Assembly: GCF_000019525.1 (NCBI RefSeq)
Contig: NC_010506.1
Span: 4,402,001 to 4,466,000 of the forward strand
DNA length: 64,000 nt
Reading direction: 5' to 3'
Source: Shewanella woodyi ATCC 51908
GTDB lineage: Bacteria; Pseudomonadota; Gammaproteobacteria; Enterobacterales; Shewanellaceae
This document shows positions 9,608 to 19,517 of the stretch, piece by piece. Both the position numbers and the translations under genes were made by a program. Under the pieces are notes generated by a model. It did no database searches, was not told the DNA's origin, and saw only the letters and a list, made by a program, of their open reading frames with translations. Numbering within the stretch: position 1 is the stretch's first letter; each line of letters begins with the position of its first letter.

Positions 9608-10941
9608 TAGCCTTCCCTCACGATCGTATCTAAACAGTCACGCAGATAAGTAGCATAGTCATACTTACCAGGACATACGAAAGTACACAGCGCCAAATCT
9701 TCTTCATCCAACTCAAGTGCACCTAATGAAGCGGCACCATCAAAATCACCAGAGACGAGATCTCTAAGCAACATAGTTGGAAGAATATCCAATGGCATAA
9801 CGCGCTCATAGTTACCAATAGGCACCATAGCTCTGTCTGAACCACCAGTGCTTGTCGTCATCTTAAACAGACGAGAAGGTGACAAGTGACCTAAGAAAGC
9901 GCGAGTAATAGAGTATTTTTCGGCGCCAGGCATAGCCCAACCGATAAACTCCTGCTCTCTGCCCTCTTCTAGAAGCGACACTTGCTGATGGAAACGACCA
10001 AGATAAGCATGAGGCCCAACGGCAGTACGACCACTCAGCACTGAACCAGATACCACACGCACTTCACCATCAGCAATTTCACCAGCTGTTAATTCAGCCG
10101 TTGAAGCACCAACTTGAGTACGAATTAATCTTGGCTTTAACGCTTTAGGGCCAACCACTGCAACAACACGCTCAGAGTTAAGCTCACCGGTAGTAAAGAG
10201 TTGACCTATGGCAATCACATCTTGATAACCCACATGCCAAACAGTTCTGTTTGCAGATGCAGATAATAGGAAGTGAATGTGAGTGCCAGGCAGACCTGCT
10301 GGATGTCCACCAGCAAACTCTTCTACTTGTGCATTGGCTGCTGGAATATCAGCACCAGGCGCTTTACATAGATAAACCTTACCTTCAGTCAATCTTGCAA
10401 GAACCTTAAGTCCGTTAGCAAAATCATCTTTATGCTCACCGATAACCACTTCAGGGTTAGCAGCAAGAGGCTGAGTATCTATGGCAGTAACGAAGATACC
10501 GGCTGCGGTAGAATCTACGGCAGGGGCTTTACTGAAAGGACGAGTACGCATGGCAGTCCATAACCCTGATTCAATCAGGTTGTCACGAACAAGTTGCGCG
10601 TCCAATGTATCTAACTGGGCAGTATCATATTTAGCAAAAGAGACACACTCATTCCCTTCAGCTTCAATGACGACTGACTGGAGAACACGCTGTGCTCCCC
10701 GGTTAATTTCAACTACTGTACCACTGGCTGAAGCCGTATACTTAACACCAAGGTTCTTCTTATCTTCGAAGATAATCTGACCTTTTTTAACTTTATCACC
10801 CACTTTAATCTTCATTGTGGGACGTAAGCCAATATACTCTTCACCCAAAGTAGCTACACGTTTAATGGCTGGGCCATTATGTATGACTTGCTCTGGCCCG
10901 CCAGCTAAGGGCAGGTCCAATCCTTTCTTTATTGTAATCAT
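9607..10941 (-). CDS. nqrA: Na+-NQR subunit A
   Basis: A 444-aa cytoplasmic-face subunit without membrane segments, first gene of the operon. The true start is the ATG of [18 protein letters not shown], the family N-terminus; the 28 residues upstream in the open frame are not NqrA-like. The ribosome site is weak (GTGGAT). The protein docks on the complex and helps bind ubiquinone. The operon provides Na+-motive force from NADH oxidation, typical of marine gammaproteobacteria. Confidence 0.96.
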   Translation of the reverse strand: MITIKKGLDLPLAGGPEQVIHNGPAIKRVATLGEEYIGLRPTMKIKVGDKVKKGQIIFEDKKNLGVKYTASASGTVVEINRGAQRVLQSVVIEAEGNECVSFAKYDTAQLDTLDAQLVRDNLIESGLWTAMRTRPFSKAPAVDSTAAGIFVTAIDTQPLAANPEVVIGEHKDDFANGLKVLARLTEGKVYLCKAPGADIPAANAQVEEFAGGHPAGLPGTHIHFLLSASANRTVWHVGYQDVIAIGQLFTTGELNSERVVAVVGPKALKPRLIRTQVGASTAELTAGEIADGEVRVVSGSVLSGRTAVGPHAYLGRFHQQVSLLEEGREQEFIGWAMPGAEKYSITRAFLGHLSPSRLFKMTTSTGGSDRAMVPIGNYERVMPLDILPTMLLRDLVSGDFDGAASLGALELDEEDLALCTFVCPGKYDYATYLRDCLDTIVREG

Positions 10942-11473
10942 ATCCACAAGCACTACGTTATGAAGGAAAGATAATGCGCCGCGTTCCTGTAATAAATGAC
11001 AGGGAAAATACCAAGCCCATCTCATTGAGCTAGCGCAGATTTATCACAGATTTGCGACCGCAATCACGCTGTTCGCGCGCATTTTACCGTAAATATCAAT
11101 GTATCGCCATGAAAAATGTGGGCCATTTCACTGGATTGGCCTCTTTTATGCGTGGCTATTTAGCTCACATTTTCATTTTTTATTTGATTTAGCGTCAACT
11201 TATGCAATTGCGTCCCGTGATCTAGCAAGCTCGCCACCATTTTGGAAGCATTTTAGATACATAAGCACCGCTTAAATCAACAAAATTCAACACAGTGCTA
11301 ACCGAGCGTTTTTTAACCAGCAAAAGTCTAACTCTACTCATCAAAATAAAAGGTAAAATACTAATAATCTGTAAGATTCGCAGATAAAAAAGTAAATCGA
11401 CAGACCGTTTTCTATACCATAGGTATAAAAAAAGCGATCTTAAATCGCTTATTTTTTATCAGTGACTTAAGCA
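10942..11473. other. nqr promoter region / intergenic
   Basis: 532 bases without a gene. It must hold the nqr promoter and ends with the luxS terminator. Apart from AT-rich stretches around 11160-11200 and 11290-11420 I see no operator, tRNA or repeat that I could name. Confidence 0.5.
11427..11450 (-). terminator. luxS terminator
   Basis: A 7-bp stem AAGCGAT / ATCGCTT (11432-11438 with 11444-11450) has a 5-base loop. The A-run before it forms a T-run on the minus strand, just after luxS. Confidence 0.8.
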
Positions 11474-11983
11474 TTATAGACCCTTAAGGATCTTCTCACT
11501 TAATTTCAGCTCATCATTCTTGTTAACACTGATCCCTGAAGCAATAATCGAACGCGCGATCCCCTGTGCTTGCTCGAGCGAATGCATATTAAATGTACCG
11601 CACTGGTACTCATTGAGCTCAGGGATCTCCGATTGCGATGCAACAGTGAGCACATCATTCATAGAAGCAAGCCAAGCTTCTGCCACATCAGCCTCTTTTG
11701 GCGAGCCGATTAAGCTCATGTAAAAGCCGGTGCGACACCCCATCGGAGAGATATCGATAATCTCAACGTTATCGCCATTAAGGTGGTTACGCATAAAGCC
11801 TGCGTAGAGATGCTCTAGGGTATGGATCCCACGCTCACTTAGGATATCTTTATTCGGGGCACAAAAACGCAGATCAAAGACAGTAATGGTATCACCAGAG
11901 GGGCTCTTCATGGTTTTAGCTACACGAACTGCAGGTGCATTCATTCGGGTATGATCAACGGTAAAACTATCCAGTAACGGCAT
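11474..11983 (-). CDS. luxS: S-ribosylhomocysteine lyase (AI-2 synthesis)
   Basis: A 169-aa enzyme that splits S-ribosylhomocysteine into homocysteine and DPD, the precursor of autoinducer-2. The metal-binding motif [10 protein letters not shown] and the catalytic Cys in GCRTGFYMS are intact; length and N-terminus ([14 protein letters not shown]) are normal. GGAGAG precedes the ATG. It has its own terminator. It is not linked to the lux operon 13.5 kb away, but both relate to cell-density signalling. Confidence 0.97.
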   Translation of the reverse strand: MPLLDSFTVDHTRMNAPAVRVAKTMKSPSGDTITVFDLRFCAPNKDILSERGIHTLEHLYAGFMRNHLNGDNVEIIDISPMGCRTGFYMSLIGSPKEADVAEAWLASMNDVLTVASQSEIPELNEYQCGTFNMHSLEQAQGIARSIIASGISVNKNDELKLSEKILKGL

Positions 11984-12102
11984 CTCAACTCTCCAAGTTA
12001 ATTCGCCTCTATCCAGTTAATCCTGATTAAACAGATAGAGGAACTATTACAATACCTTTATACAACACTAAAAAGGTATCCGCATCATTGCTATACAAAC
12101 TG

Positions 12103-13197
12103 TTACTCTCTTAGACGGCTATAGGCATCTTCAGAGATTTTATGATACTTGCGAACACCAGCTTCATACTCCATATAGGCTTTATAGACCTTAGTCATGG
12201 TGTCATCTTTAGCTGACTGCTCCTTGATAACCACTTTAGACACCTCAGCCAGCTTCTTCATCACCTCATCAGGGTACTGTTTAAGAATAACGCCGTGCTC
12301 ATCTATCAGTGAGTCTAACGCGATAATATGTTTAGAGGTGTACTCATCTAACATATCCTGATTAATTGCTCTCGCTGCAATAGTAACAATGGATTGAAGA
12401 TCCGCTGGTAAAGCTGCGAATGCTTCCTTGTTCATCAGAAACTCAAGGGTTGTGCCTGGTTCATGCCACCCAGGGTAGTAGTAAAACTTTGCCGCTTTAT
12501 GTAAGCCAAAAGCCAGATCATTAAATGGGCCCACCCACTCAGTGGCATCAATAGCGCCAGTTTGCAGCGCCGTATAGAGTTCACGTCCCGGCAGTGTCAC
12601 AGGTACGCCACCAACACGCTTTAGCACCTCACCTCCAAGACCGGGCAAACGCATCTTTAACCCTTTAAGATCTTCCATGGAGTTGATCTCTTTATTAAAC
12701 CAACCTCCCATCTGTACACCTGTGTTACCGCCGGCAAGAGGAAGAATGCCAAAGGGCTCGTAAACCTCCTCCCACAATTCAAGTCCGCCACCATAATGCA
12801 GCCAACCATTCATCTCCTGTGCGTTAAGACCAAATGGGATTGAGGTAAAAAACTGAGCCGCTGGCGTTTTTCCTTTCCAGTAATAGGCAGCGCTGTGTCC
12901 CATCTGCACTGTACCTTGACTCACTGCGTCAAAAACCTCAAACGCAGGCATCAACTCTCCAGCCCCAAATACCTTAATCTTGAGCCTACCCGCAGACATC
13001 TCATCGACCAACTTAGCGAATCGCTCTGGCGCCATTCCAAGGCCAGGGAAGTTTTTTGGCCATGAGGTCACCAACTTCCACTCAATCGTTTCAACCTCAA
13101 CAGCACCTGTTTGTGCCACTTGCACCTCTTTCTCCTGACACCCTGATATAAACAAGACTGCCAATGAGATAAAGCACACTGTTACTCTTTTTATCAT
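12103..13197 (-). CDS. TRAP transporter substrate-binding lipoprotein, TakP-like
   Basis: A 364-aa DctP-type periplasmic binding protein. The start MIKRVTVCFISLAVL with lipobox ISGC (Cys at about 20) is preceded by GAGGAAAAGGA; the longer open frame upstream is not needed. The stretch WVGPFNDLAFGL followed by YYYPGWHEPGTTLE is like TakP of Rhodobacter, which binds 2-oxo acids, so a keto-acid or similar carboxylate is the best guess. It forms an operon with the two permease genes, 77 bases after the large subunit. Confidence 0.9.
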   Translation of the reverse strand: MIKRVTVCFISLAVLFISGCQEKEVQVAQTGAVEVETIEWKLVTSWPKNFPGLGMAPERFAKLVDEMSAGRLKIKVFGAGELMPAFEVFDAVSQGTVQMGHSAAYYWKGKTPAAQFFTSIPFGLNAQEMNGWLHYGGGLELWEEVYEPFGILPLAGGNTGVQMGGWFNKEINSMEDLKGLKMRLPGLGGEVLKRVGGVPVTLPGRELYTALQTGAIDATEWVGPFNDLAFGLHKAAKFYYYPGWHEPGTTLEFLMNKEAFAALPADLQSIVTIAARAINQDMLDEYTSKHIIALDSLIDEHGVILKQYPDEVMKKLAEVSKVVIKEQSAKDDTMTKVYKAYMEYEAGVRKYHKISEDAYSRLRE

Positions 13198-13274
13198 ATC
13201 CTTTTCCTCTTTCTTACTATCCGTAGAACGGGCCATCAAATAGAAGCTAATAACCCTTGATTCAATCACAATTA

Positions 13275-14639
13275 CTAACCATATATTTGAGAAGGGAGCC
13301 AAGTGATTAACTCGGGCCAGATGCTCAATATCAACATCAGAAGCAGTTGGATCCCAACAAAGGGGATCACGCCTTTATAGATCTGACTGCTGGACACCAA
13401 CTCTTTACTTACCCCTCTTAAATAGAAGAGCGCAAAACCAAATGGTGGGGTTAAAAATGAAGTTTGTAGATTGACCGCTATCATGATCCCAAGCCAGATA
13501 GGATCGAGCCCCATCGCCAATAATATAGGAGCAACTAAAGGCACAACCACGAAAGTGATCTCAATAAAATCCAGGATAAATCCGAGTAAAAAGATCACTA
13601 ACATGACCAGCAACGTAGCGCCAATCAAGCCGCCAGGCATATTGTGGAACAAGTCATGGATAAGCACTTCACCACCAAATCCCCTAAAAACAAGAGAGAA
13701 GATAGAGGCACCAATCAAGATAAGAAACACCATAGAGGTGATCTTAGTTGTGCTAAGCATCACCTCTTTTAACAGGGGTAGAGTCATCTGCCGCTTAACT
13801 AGCGCTATCATTAGCGCACCGAATGCGCCAACAGATGCAGCTTCTGTCGGCGTAGCAATACCGAGTAATATTGAGCCCAATACCAGAAAAATAAGCAGTA
13901 ATGGTGGCACTAAGGCGCTGATAGTTTGCATCACAAAGCTCAAATCTATGCTGCGTTTATCGAGCACTGCAGGAAACTGCTCAGGCTTACGTTTAATTAA
14001 TATCAAGGTATAAAGACAGTACATCACCAGCAAAAGTAGGCCCGGAATGAGCGCACCAGCAAACAGATCACCAACAGAAACAGATTTCGGGCTAAATATC
14101 CCCATTTTAAGTTGCGCCTGTTGATAGGCGTTTGAGAGCACATCTCCCAAGAGTACAAGCGCAATCGAAGGGGGAATAATCTGCCCTAAGGTGCCTGTTG
14201 CGCAGATAGCTCCCGCGCTAAATGCGGGGTCATAACCTCTCTTCAACAGGGAGGGCAAAGACATCAAGCCCATGGTAACCACCGTTGCCCCTACGATCCC
14301 AGTGCTAGCAGCAAGCAACATCCCCACAAAGAAAACACTGAAAATTAGCCCGCCTCTAAAGCGGCCAAAGAGCTCTGCCATACTGGTCAGAAGTTGCTCT
14401 GCCACTTTTGACTTTTCTAATACCACGCCCATAAACACAAAGAGCGGCACAGCCATTAAGATAGGATTATTGATCACGCCATATAAACGGTTAGGCAGCG
14501 CGCCTAATAAACTGCTATCAAAAGTCCCCGTTAACTCACCAATACCTGCAAACATCAACGCAACACCCGCTAGCGTTAATGCAACTGGATAGCCCAGCAT
14601 CAATACCAAACAAACAACCAAAAAGAGTAAGATAGCCAT
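13275..14639 (-). CDS. dctM: TRAP transporter large permease subunit (DctM)
   Basis: A 454-aa membrane protein with about twelve helices, the Na+-coupled transport subunit. Typical patterns include the repeated GIVGATVVTMGL and LGQIIPPSIALVLLGD stretches, and FILDFIEITFVVVPL near the C-terminal half. It is slightly longer than average because of an insertion around residue 180-195. Its ATG overlaps the dctQ stop (TAATG). Confidence 0.92.
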   Translation of the reverse strand: MAILLFLVVCLVLMLGYPVALTLAGVALMFAGIGELTGTFDSSLLGALPNRLYGVINNPILMAVPLFVFMGVVLEKSKVAEQLLTSMAELFGRFRGGLIFSVFFVGMLLAASTGIVGATVVTMGLMSLPSLLKRGYDPAFSAGAICATGTLGQIIPPSIALVLLGDVLSNAYQQAQLKMGIFSPKSVSVGDLFAGALIPGLLLLVMYCLYTLILIKRKPEQFPAVLDKRSIDLSFVMQTISALVPPLLLIFLVLGSILLGIATPTEAASVGAFGALMIALVKRQMTLPLLKEVMLSTTKITSMVFLILIGASIFSLVFRGFGGEVLIHDLFHNMPGGLIGATLLVMLVIFLLGFILDFIEITFVVVPLVAPILLAMGLDPIWLGIMIAVNLQTSFLTPPFGFALFYLRGVSKELVSSSQIYKGVIPFVGIQLLLMLILSIWPELITWLPSQIYG

Positions 14640-15160
14640 TAACCCTGCTCTCCCGTCTCTTCACTCTCTTCTCTCTTGTTGGCAAACAAAGCCGATGCGT
14701 GACGCACGAGTTCGACACAACCTTGAAGCAACAGGCTCACTACTAGTAATAAAAGCAGGCTTTTCTGAAGATAGACATATTCCAAACCACCCGCTTCAAC
14801 CGAGGTTTCAGCGTAACGCCAAGAAGCTAAAACATAATCAAAGCAGGAGTATGTGATAAAGATACAAACAGGGAAAAGTAGAAAAAGAGTGCCGAGCAGA
14901 TCAACCCAATGCTGACCACGGGAGGAGAAGTGCCGATAAAAGATATCGACCCGAACATGTCCATCATGTTTAAGAGTATACCCTGCCGCCAAGGTTAATA
15001 CCGCGCCATGAAGATATAACGCGCCCTCTTGGATTGCCGTTGCACCTGTACTAAAGGCATAACGAAGCACAACAACTGCTAAGGTCATCAATACAATAAA
15101 GAGTGTAAACCAGCTTACCCCCTTACCGATAAATTCAGTTAACTTCTCTACTCGGTTCAT
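14639..15160 (-). CDS. dctQ: TRAP transporter small permease subunit (DctQ)
   Basis: A 173-aa protein with four predicted membrane helices and the DctQ-like stretch GGAxxIQEGAxYLHGAVLTLAAGYTLKHDGHVRVD (positions about 40-75, here beginning TGATAIQEGALYLHG). First gene of the transporter operon dctQ-dctM-dctP; the order Q-M-P places the binding protein last. Confidence 0.9.
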   Translation of the reverse strand: MNRVEKLTEFIGKGVSWFTLFIVLMTLAVVVLRYAFSTGATAIQEGALYLHGAVLTLAAGYTLKHDGHVRVDIFYRHFSSRGQHWVDLLGTLFLLFPVCIFITYSCFDYVLASWRYAETSVEAGGLEYVYLQKSLLLLLVVSLLLQGCVELVRHASALFANKREESEETGEQG

Positions 15161-15302
15161 CCACTTTAATCACAAGCCACCATTTAACTTATTGATAACA
15201 GAAATAACGCAATAGATAAACAAAAAGCAGGCTAAATCAGAAAATAGAGGGAGGAGGAGATAGTAGACAATAACATGAAAAATAATAGGGACTTATTAAA
15301 CA

Positions 15303-15339
15303 AAAGAGCCTGAAAATAGGGGCTATTCTCAGGCTCTTT
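15303..15339 (-). terminator. terminator after bolA-like gene
   Basis: GAGCCTGA pairs with TCAGGCTC, extended by AATAG / CTATT, around a short G-rich loop. Flanking A and T runs make it usable in both directions; on the minus strand it ends the bolA-like gene. Confidence 0.75.
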
Positions 15340-15355
15340 CAGCAAAGGGTTCGCT

Positions 15356-15655
15356 TTACCCTTTACACTTAGGCGAGTCCGGCACTGCTACCTCGGCCGC
15401 CCACTCATCGGGGGAGTAGGTGTGCATAGAAAGCGCATGTAAGCCATTAGCGAACTCAGTTGCCAACGCTTCATTTACAGCGCGATGGCGAGCAAGAAGA
15501 CGCTTACCCTCAAAAAACTCAGAGGTAATTATCACCTTAAAGTGAGTTTCTGAATTAGGTGGCACATGGTGATTATGGCTTTCGTTGATCACCTCAAGGT
15601 GAGTGGGTGACAGGCTAGCGGTTAAATGTTCAATGATGCTCTGTGCTACTGACAT
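15356..15655 (-). CDS. bolA: BolA family protein
   Basis: A 99-aa BolA-fold protein. The signature stretch RHRAVNEALATEF and the C-terminal HALSMHTYSPDEW are typical of BolA rather than of the shorter IbaG. BolA works with monothiol glutaredoxins in Fe-S handling and affects cell shape under stress. The ATG of MSVAQ is used, with GAGAG upstream; the TTG four codons earlier has no ribosome site. Confidence 0.85.
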   Translation of the reverse strand: MSVAQSIIEHLTASLSPTHLEVINESHNHHVPPNSETHFKVIITSEFFEGKRLLARHRAVNEALATEFANGLHALSMHTYSPDEWAAEVAVPDSPKCKG

Positions 15656-15768
15656 ACGATCTCTCAATTCAGCCTAAAATTCATGGCGGCAGGTTACAGT
15701 GATAGAGGGGCTAAGGTCAACTCATCTCGCCCAGTACCGATGACATTAGTTCTCGCCCTGTACCAATG

Positions 15769-16272
15769 TTAAATTACCTTAACTCTTGCGTCATAAGTCA
15801 CACCTTCAAGCAGCTCAACAATACTCTCAGTGCTCACCCCTTCAGGAACCGCTAGATTTAGCCTTGAGGAGAACACAGTTTGACCAATAGTCGACACATG
15901 TACCCGATTAAACTCCATATGCTCAATCACCAGATCTAGATTAGTGAGGATATTAACGATATCTCGGGTTAATCCTGAGCGATCACCGCAATCTACACTC
16001 AAATGAAGGGAGCTAGACACGCTGTCACTATTAACAAGTACTTGCTCGAAGATAAAATGCAGTCCGTCAAACTCCGAGACTAAACAAGATTTAAGTTCAT
16101 CTTCAGCTTCAGGCTTTATCGCAACCTTCATCATTGCACAGAAGTGACCATCGAGCTTAATCACCTTACTTGTTACCCACTCACCATCAAAGCGACGTGT
16201 CACTTCAGCAAGAGACTTAATCACTCCCGGAGCAATGTGGCCAACAACGCTAGCAATAAATAACTTTTTCAT
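15769..16272 (-). CDS. GcvR-like ACT-domain regulatory protein
   Basis: A 167-aa protein of two tandem ACT-like halves, each beginning with the pattern of amino-acid-sensing domains (VVGHIAPGVIKSLAEVTRRF and VDCGDRSGLTRDIVNILTNL). It resembles the glycine cleavage repressor GcvR. GAGGAG upstream of the ATG supports the start. No DNA-binding domain is seen, as in GcvR. The specific regulon is not shown by the context. Confidence 0.75.
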   Translation of the reverse strand: MKKLFIASVVGHIAPGVIKSLAEVTRRFDGEWVTSKVIKLDGHFCAMMKVAIKPEAEDELKSCLVSEFDGLHFIFEQVLVNSDSVSSSLHLSVDCGDRSGLTRDIVNILTNLDLVIEHMEFNRVHVSTIGQTVFSSRLNLAVPEGVSTESIVELLEGVTYDARVKVI

Positions 16273-16353
16273 CTGATACTCCTCAATGCGGTTTCATATT
16301 CAGCTTAGAGTATTTGCCCACCGAATAGTGAGAGTTGAGTAACATATCCCAAA

Positions 16354-16992
16354 CTACTTAGGGTGATAATGTTTTGTCAGCAACCTAAAGGTAAAGTTAA
16401 CTCTTGGCTCCATCACTTTCAGCCGCTTAGGCACACTATGCTCCCACTCATTCTGCATCGGCCAATGCATAATCAATAGATCGCCGCTGTTTAATGGGAT
16501 TTGGTACTTTTGCAAACTTACCTTGTGGCGAATAAAGAAGTCACGCCGTGCTCCAATACTCACAGAGGCGATGTCGCTTCCACTTCTTATCTCAACCTCA
16601 TCATCACAGTGCCATCCCATAGAGTCTCGCCCATCGGCATAGCGGTTCACCAATACCCCATTAGTCTCAAGCTTAAAATCACGATAAAGTTTCTCCCTCA
16701 GCTTATTGGCGTATTTAGGCCAAGGTAAGGCGCTGACAAAGAGACCTGAGTAGCGATAATCACAGCCTGAATCTCCAAACCAAACCTGAGTACGAGGAAT
16801 TGGATGAGTTTGGCCATAAACCTGAACTTCAGGGCGAGATAGCGGGTAACTTTTAACTTCATTTAATAGAGCCGCTTGCTGCTCCTGATTGAGGTATCCA
16901 GGGATCAAGGTGATAGGAGGCTGTAACTGCTGAGTGTCACCACTATTCACTAACACCTCAAATGGTTCAAAACTCAGGCCTTGCTGCTTCAT
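16354..16992 (-). CDS. AlkB-like 2-oxoglutarate/Fe(II) dioxygenase
   Basis: A 212-aa enzyme of the AlkB family, probably oxidative demethylation of alkylated DNA or RNA bases. The iron ligands are visible: HxD in MGWHCDDE and the distal His in EWEHSVPK; the RVNFTFR stretch provides the 2-oxoglutarate-binding Arg. The N-terminal half contains the substrate lid (ARYTQVWFG-type, here RTQVWFGDSG). It is more like eukaryotic ALKBH2/3-type and the short bacterial branch than E. coli AlkB. Start MKQQGL has GGAGAGGA upstream. Confidence 0.88.
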   Translation of the reverse strand: MKQQGLSFEPFEVLVNSGDTQQLQPPITLIPGYLNQEQQAALLNEVKSYPLSRPEVQVYGQTHPIPRTQVWFGDSGCDYRYSGLFVSALPWPKYANKLREKLYRDFKLETNGVLVNRYADGRDSMGWHCDDEVEIRSGSDIASVSIGARRDFFIRHKVSLQKYQIPLNSGDLLIMHWPMQNEWEHSVPKRLKVMEPRVNFTFRLLTKHYHPK

Positions 16993-17086
16993 TATCCTCT
17001 CCAATAACTGAGGCCTTAGGCGTATATACCTACCAATCTTAATCTGCGATAATGCGTGCCCCTATTTTATTGGTACATTTTGGCAT

Positions 17087-18346
17087 ATGACAACACAATT
17101 TTCAGTCGCTGGTATCGAGCTTGAGTTAGCCCGCTACCCAAAAGATCAGGAATCAAATTTACAGGCATGGGATGCTGCAGATGAACACCTGATAAAACAT
17201 CTTATAGAGACTGAGCAAACCCCTGTTGTTACTGCCATTATCAATGATAACTTCGGCGCCTTAACCGCTTGTCTTCGCTCCATCGCGCCAACTTGGCCAC
17301 TCATGGTTGAAACCGATGCAAAGACCAGCCTTTTAGGAAATCTGCAAAATCTGGCCACAAATAACCTTTCGTCAGAGGGGATTGAATGGCTCAATAGCCG
17401 TGAAGCACTACCAGAACAGATTGAACTGGTATTGATGAAGTTGCCAAAAAACTTAACTTACTTTGCCCACCAGCTTAATCGCTTATCTCAAGTGTTACCT
17501 AAGGGCACTCAAGTGCTTATCAGTGCCAAAGCCAAATCCATCAACAAGTCTGTATTAGAGTTGATTGGTAAAAACTTAGGATCTGCTTCTGCCAGCTTAA
17601 CTTGGAAAAAGACCCGAGTGATCACCTGTATCAGCGATGGTGAGATCCGCTCCCTCCCCAAAGAGATGCAGTGGTCAGTACCACGGCTAAATCTTGAGAT
17701 ACGCAACCTAAGCAATGTGTTTGCAGCCAATAAGCTAGATATTGGCGCCGAGATCATGTTGGAGAATATGCCTAAGGGTGACTTTAAATCGATCATCGAT
17801 CTTGGCTGTGGCAACGGCATACTGGGCCTACACGCCAAACAGCTGTTCCCACAAGCTTATATTCACTTTGTCGACGACTCAGAGATGGCGATTGAATCAG
17901 CTAAGCAAAACTGGGCACTCAACAAACTAGACACACAAGGCCTAGTCGGCGAGCAAGCCACATTTGGCTGGGATGACTGCTTAACCCATATGAGTGAAGG
18001 TGTACGCCCAGATCTTGTGCTATGTAACCCACCTTTCCATCAAGGTGAAGCAATTACCGATCACATCGCATGGCAGATGTTCCTACAATCTTGGCGAGCC
18101 CTTAAGAATGGCGGGATCTTACACGTCGTTGGCAATCGCCACTTGGCATACCATATCAAGTTACAGCGCATCTTTAAAAACTGCACCACAGTGGCTTCAA
18201 ACGGTAAGTTTGTGATCTTGCAAGCACAGAAGATTAGCAAGAAAGCAGAACCTTTTGAGACTCACCCGACAGAAGCAGAGGCTAAGGTTGAAGTGACGGA
18301 AAGCAAACCACACCCACAAAGTTCACTTTATGGCACTAAGAAGTAG
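17087..18346 (+). CDS. rlmG: 23S rRNA (guanine-1835-N2) methyltransferase
   Basis: A 419-aa two-domain methyltransferase: a degenerate N-terminal Rossmann domain (1-200) and a catalytic C-terminal domain with the SAM motif [13 protein letters not shown] and the NPPF motif ([11 protein letters not shown]) that marks N-methylation of bases. It matches RlmG, which methylates G1835 of 23S rRNA. It is about 40 residues longer than the E. coli protein because of a Glu/Lys-rich C-terminal tail. Divergent from the alkB-like gene. Confidence 0.93.
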   Translation: MTTQFSVAGIELELARYPKDQESNLQAWDAADEHLIKHLIETEQTPVVTAIINDNFGALTACLRSIAPTWPLMVETDAKTSLLGNLQNLATNNLSSEGIEWLNSREALPEQIELVLMKLPKNLTYFAHQLNRLSQVLPKGTQVLISAKAKSINKSVLELIGKNLGSASASLTWKKTRVITCISDGEIRSLPKEMQWSVPRLNLEIRNLSNVFAANKLDIGAEIMLENMPKGDFKSIIDLGCGNGILGLHAKQLFPQAYIHFVDDSEMAIESAKQNWALNKLDTQGLVGEQATFGWDDCLTHMSEGVRPDLVLCNPPFHQGEAITDHIAWQMFLQSWRALKNGGILHVVGNRHLAYHIKLQRIFKNCTTVASNGKFVILQAQKISKKAEPFETHPTEAEAKVEVTESKPHPQSSLYGTKK

Positions 18347-18368
18347 CTTGTCGGATAGCAAATTCTAG

Positions 18369-18405
18369 CCACTTGTCAGATAACAAGTGGTAAGTCTCTT
18401 TTTGA
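18369..18405 (+). terminator. probable rlmG terminator
   Basis: CCACTTGT / ACAAGTGG (18369-18376 with 18383-18390) forms an 8-bp stem followed by a T-rich stretch at 18396-18403. Confidence 0.6.
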
Positions 18406-18465
18406 GGTTTCATTGGGTAGGAATGGTATTTGGTTGGTTTGTGGGTAACTAATACTTCATATTTA

Positions 18466-18645
18466 ATCTATAGCCTACGGCTCACTTAATGTGTAAACAC
18501 TTCTGCGACACGCTGTGAATATTTCCCTATACGCTCTGCGACATCATCCTCGATGTCGAAGGTCACAGCCGCGTTCACACCAGTTGTTTATCTCTTCGAT
18601 TTGAGACCTAGTGGTTAAACTCATTCTTGGACAAAAGTTTGCTGA
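18466..18645. repeat. modular intergenic repeat, copy A
   Basis: Three blocks recur in the same order in copy B: an 80-base block (18466-18545), a second block from 18556 to about 18599, and a short TTGGACAAAAG block at about 18628. The first blocks differ by one base between copies. Read on the minus strand, the first two blocks give a continuous short frame starting VNAAVTFDIEDDVAERIGKY, ending at a stop near 18489. Confidence 0.8.
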
Positions 18646-18742
18646 CTTGCCTAATCGCAAGTTTCAAATATCTTTTTTTGGTGGGATTCATTGAGCTTAC
18701 TAGGGGTTTGGCTGGTTACCTGAATACCATAATTTCATTATT

Positions 18743-18991
18743 ATCTATAGCCTGCGGCTCACTTAATGTGTAAACACTTCTGCGACACGCTGTGAATATT
18801 TCCCTATACGCTCTGCGACATCAAACAACATTCATGTTTAACGGCCAGTTCAATATCCCTATCTCGCGCTCAAAGAGTTCCACTTCGTGTAACTTCGCCA
18901 TGCTATCGAAGGTCACAGCCGCGTTCACACCTGATTGTTTATCTCTTCGAATTAAAATTTACTTGTAACTCGATTTTGGACAAAAGCTTGT
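18743..18991. repeat. modular intergenic repeat, copy B (with insert)
   Basis: Same three blocks as copy A: 18743-18822, 18906-18950 and about 18976-18991. Here an extra 83 bases (18823-18905) separate the first two blocks, replacing the 10-base spacer of copy A. The insert also reads in frame from the minus side (VNAAVTFDSMAKLHEVELFE), so the modules look like exchangeable coding-like cassettes. No gene is claimed. Confidence 0.75.
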
Positions 18992-19044
18992 TAAAGCTCT
19001 TAAAGTGATGAGTCTCATTAGGGAAAGTATGGAGACCAGATATG

Positions 19045-19126
19045 TGATAACGCCCTAAAATGGGCAAAATTGTTGGCTAGAATATTGAGGAATGAAAACA
19101 GCCAACCGCTCTTTATCCTTATTAAT
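19045..19126 (-). repeat. attC-like palindrome, degenerate, downstream of small ORF
   Basis: Reading the minus strand, a TTAATAAGG start, an inner stem GTTGGCT / AGCCAAC (19072-19078 with 19100-19106) and a GGGCGTTATC end (19046-19055) imitate the layout of an integron attC site. Box sequences are degenerate and no integrase gene is in the window. Confidence 0.35.
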
Positions 19127-19139
19127 TAGCTTACTAGAT

Positions 19140-19484
19140 TTACTTTGCACAACTGCTGAACCAATTATATTTTATTAATTTGATAAATTGAGGATAACCC
19201 TCATCTGTTTTATATGAAACAACAACTTGTTTACCCACAATATTAACTTTAAAAGCTGGTGAAAAGTAAACTTGAGTTGGTACAAAACTAGTAAATGATG
19301 CGTTCCAACCACCTTTATGGGCAGTTAACACTTTAAGTAATTCATCATATTCCTGATCGCCTTTCGAGATTTTTTTACCACAAAATTCAAGTTCTGGAGG
19401 GATAAATTCAAGTCGAATTTCTTGATCGCGAAATACATAGAGATAAGTAACAGTGACTAAAATAACTATAGTTATAACTAACAA
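19140..19484 (-). CDS. membrane-anchored hypothetical protein, cassette-like (start uncertain)
   Basis: A 114-codon open frame with one N-terminal hydrophobic helix (LVITIVILVTVTYLYVF) and a soluble remainder with two Cys; no family recognised. No ATG lies in frame: the frame is open only from a TTG at 19484, while ATG codons at 19509-19511 and nearby sit in other frames. A one-base indel near the 5' end or a TTG start would explain this. It sits exactly between two attC-like palindromes, as a gene cassette would. Confidence 0.45.
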   Translation of the reverse strand: MLVITIVILVTVTYLYVFRDQEIRLEFIPPELEFCGKKISKGDQEYDELLKVLTAHKGGWNASFTSFVPTQVYFSPAFKVNIVGKQVVVSYKTDEGYPQFIKLIKYNWFSSCAK

Positions 19485-19517
19485 CTTTAGAGTTTTGATG
19501 CCATTTCCTCATGTACT

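Noticed and set aside
11040..11470. Possible small RNA gene in the 532-base spacer ahead of nqrA.
   Set aside because: Apart from the luxS terminator I found no promoter-plus-terminator arrangement or strong stem.
13471..14013. Long plus-strand frame of 180 codons opposite dctM.
   Set aside because: It is the antisense shadow of a highly conserved permease; no ribosome site and low-complexity Ile/Thr/Pro content.
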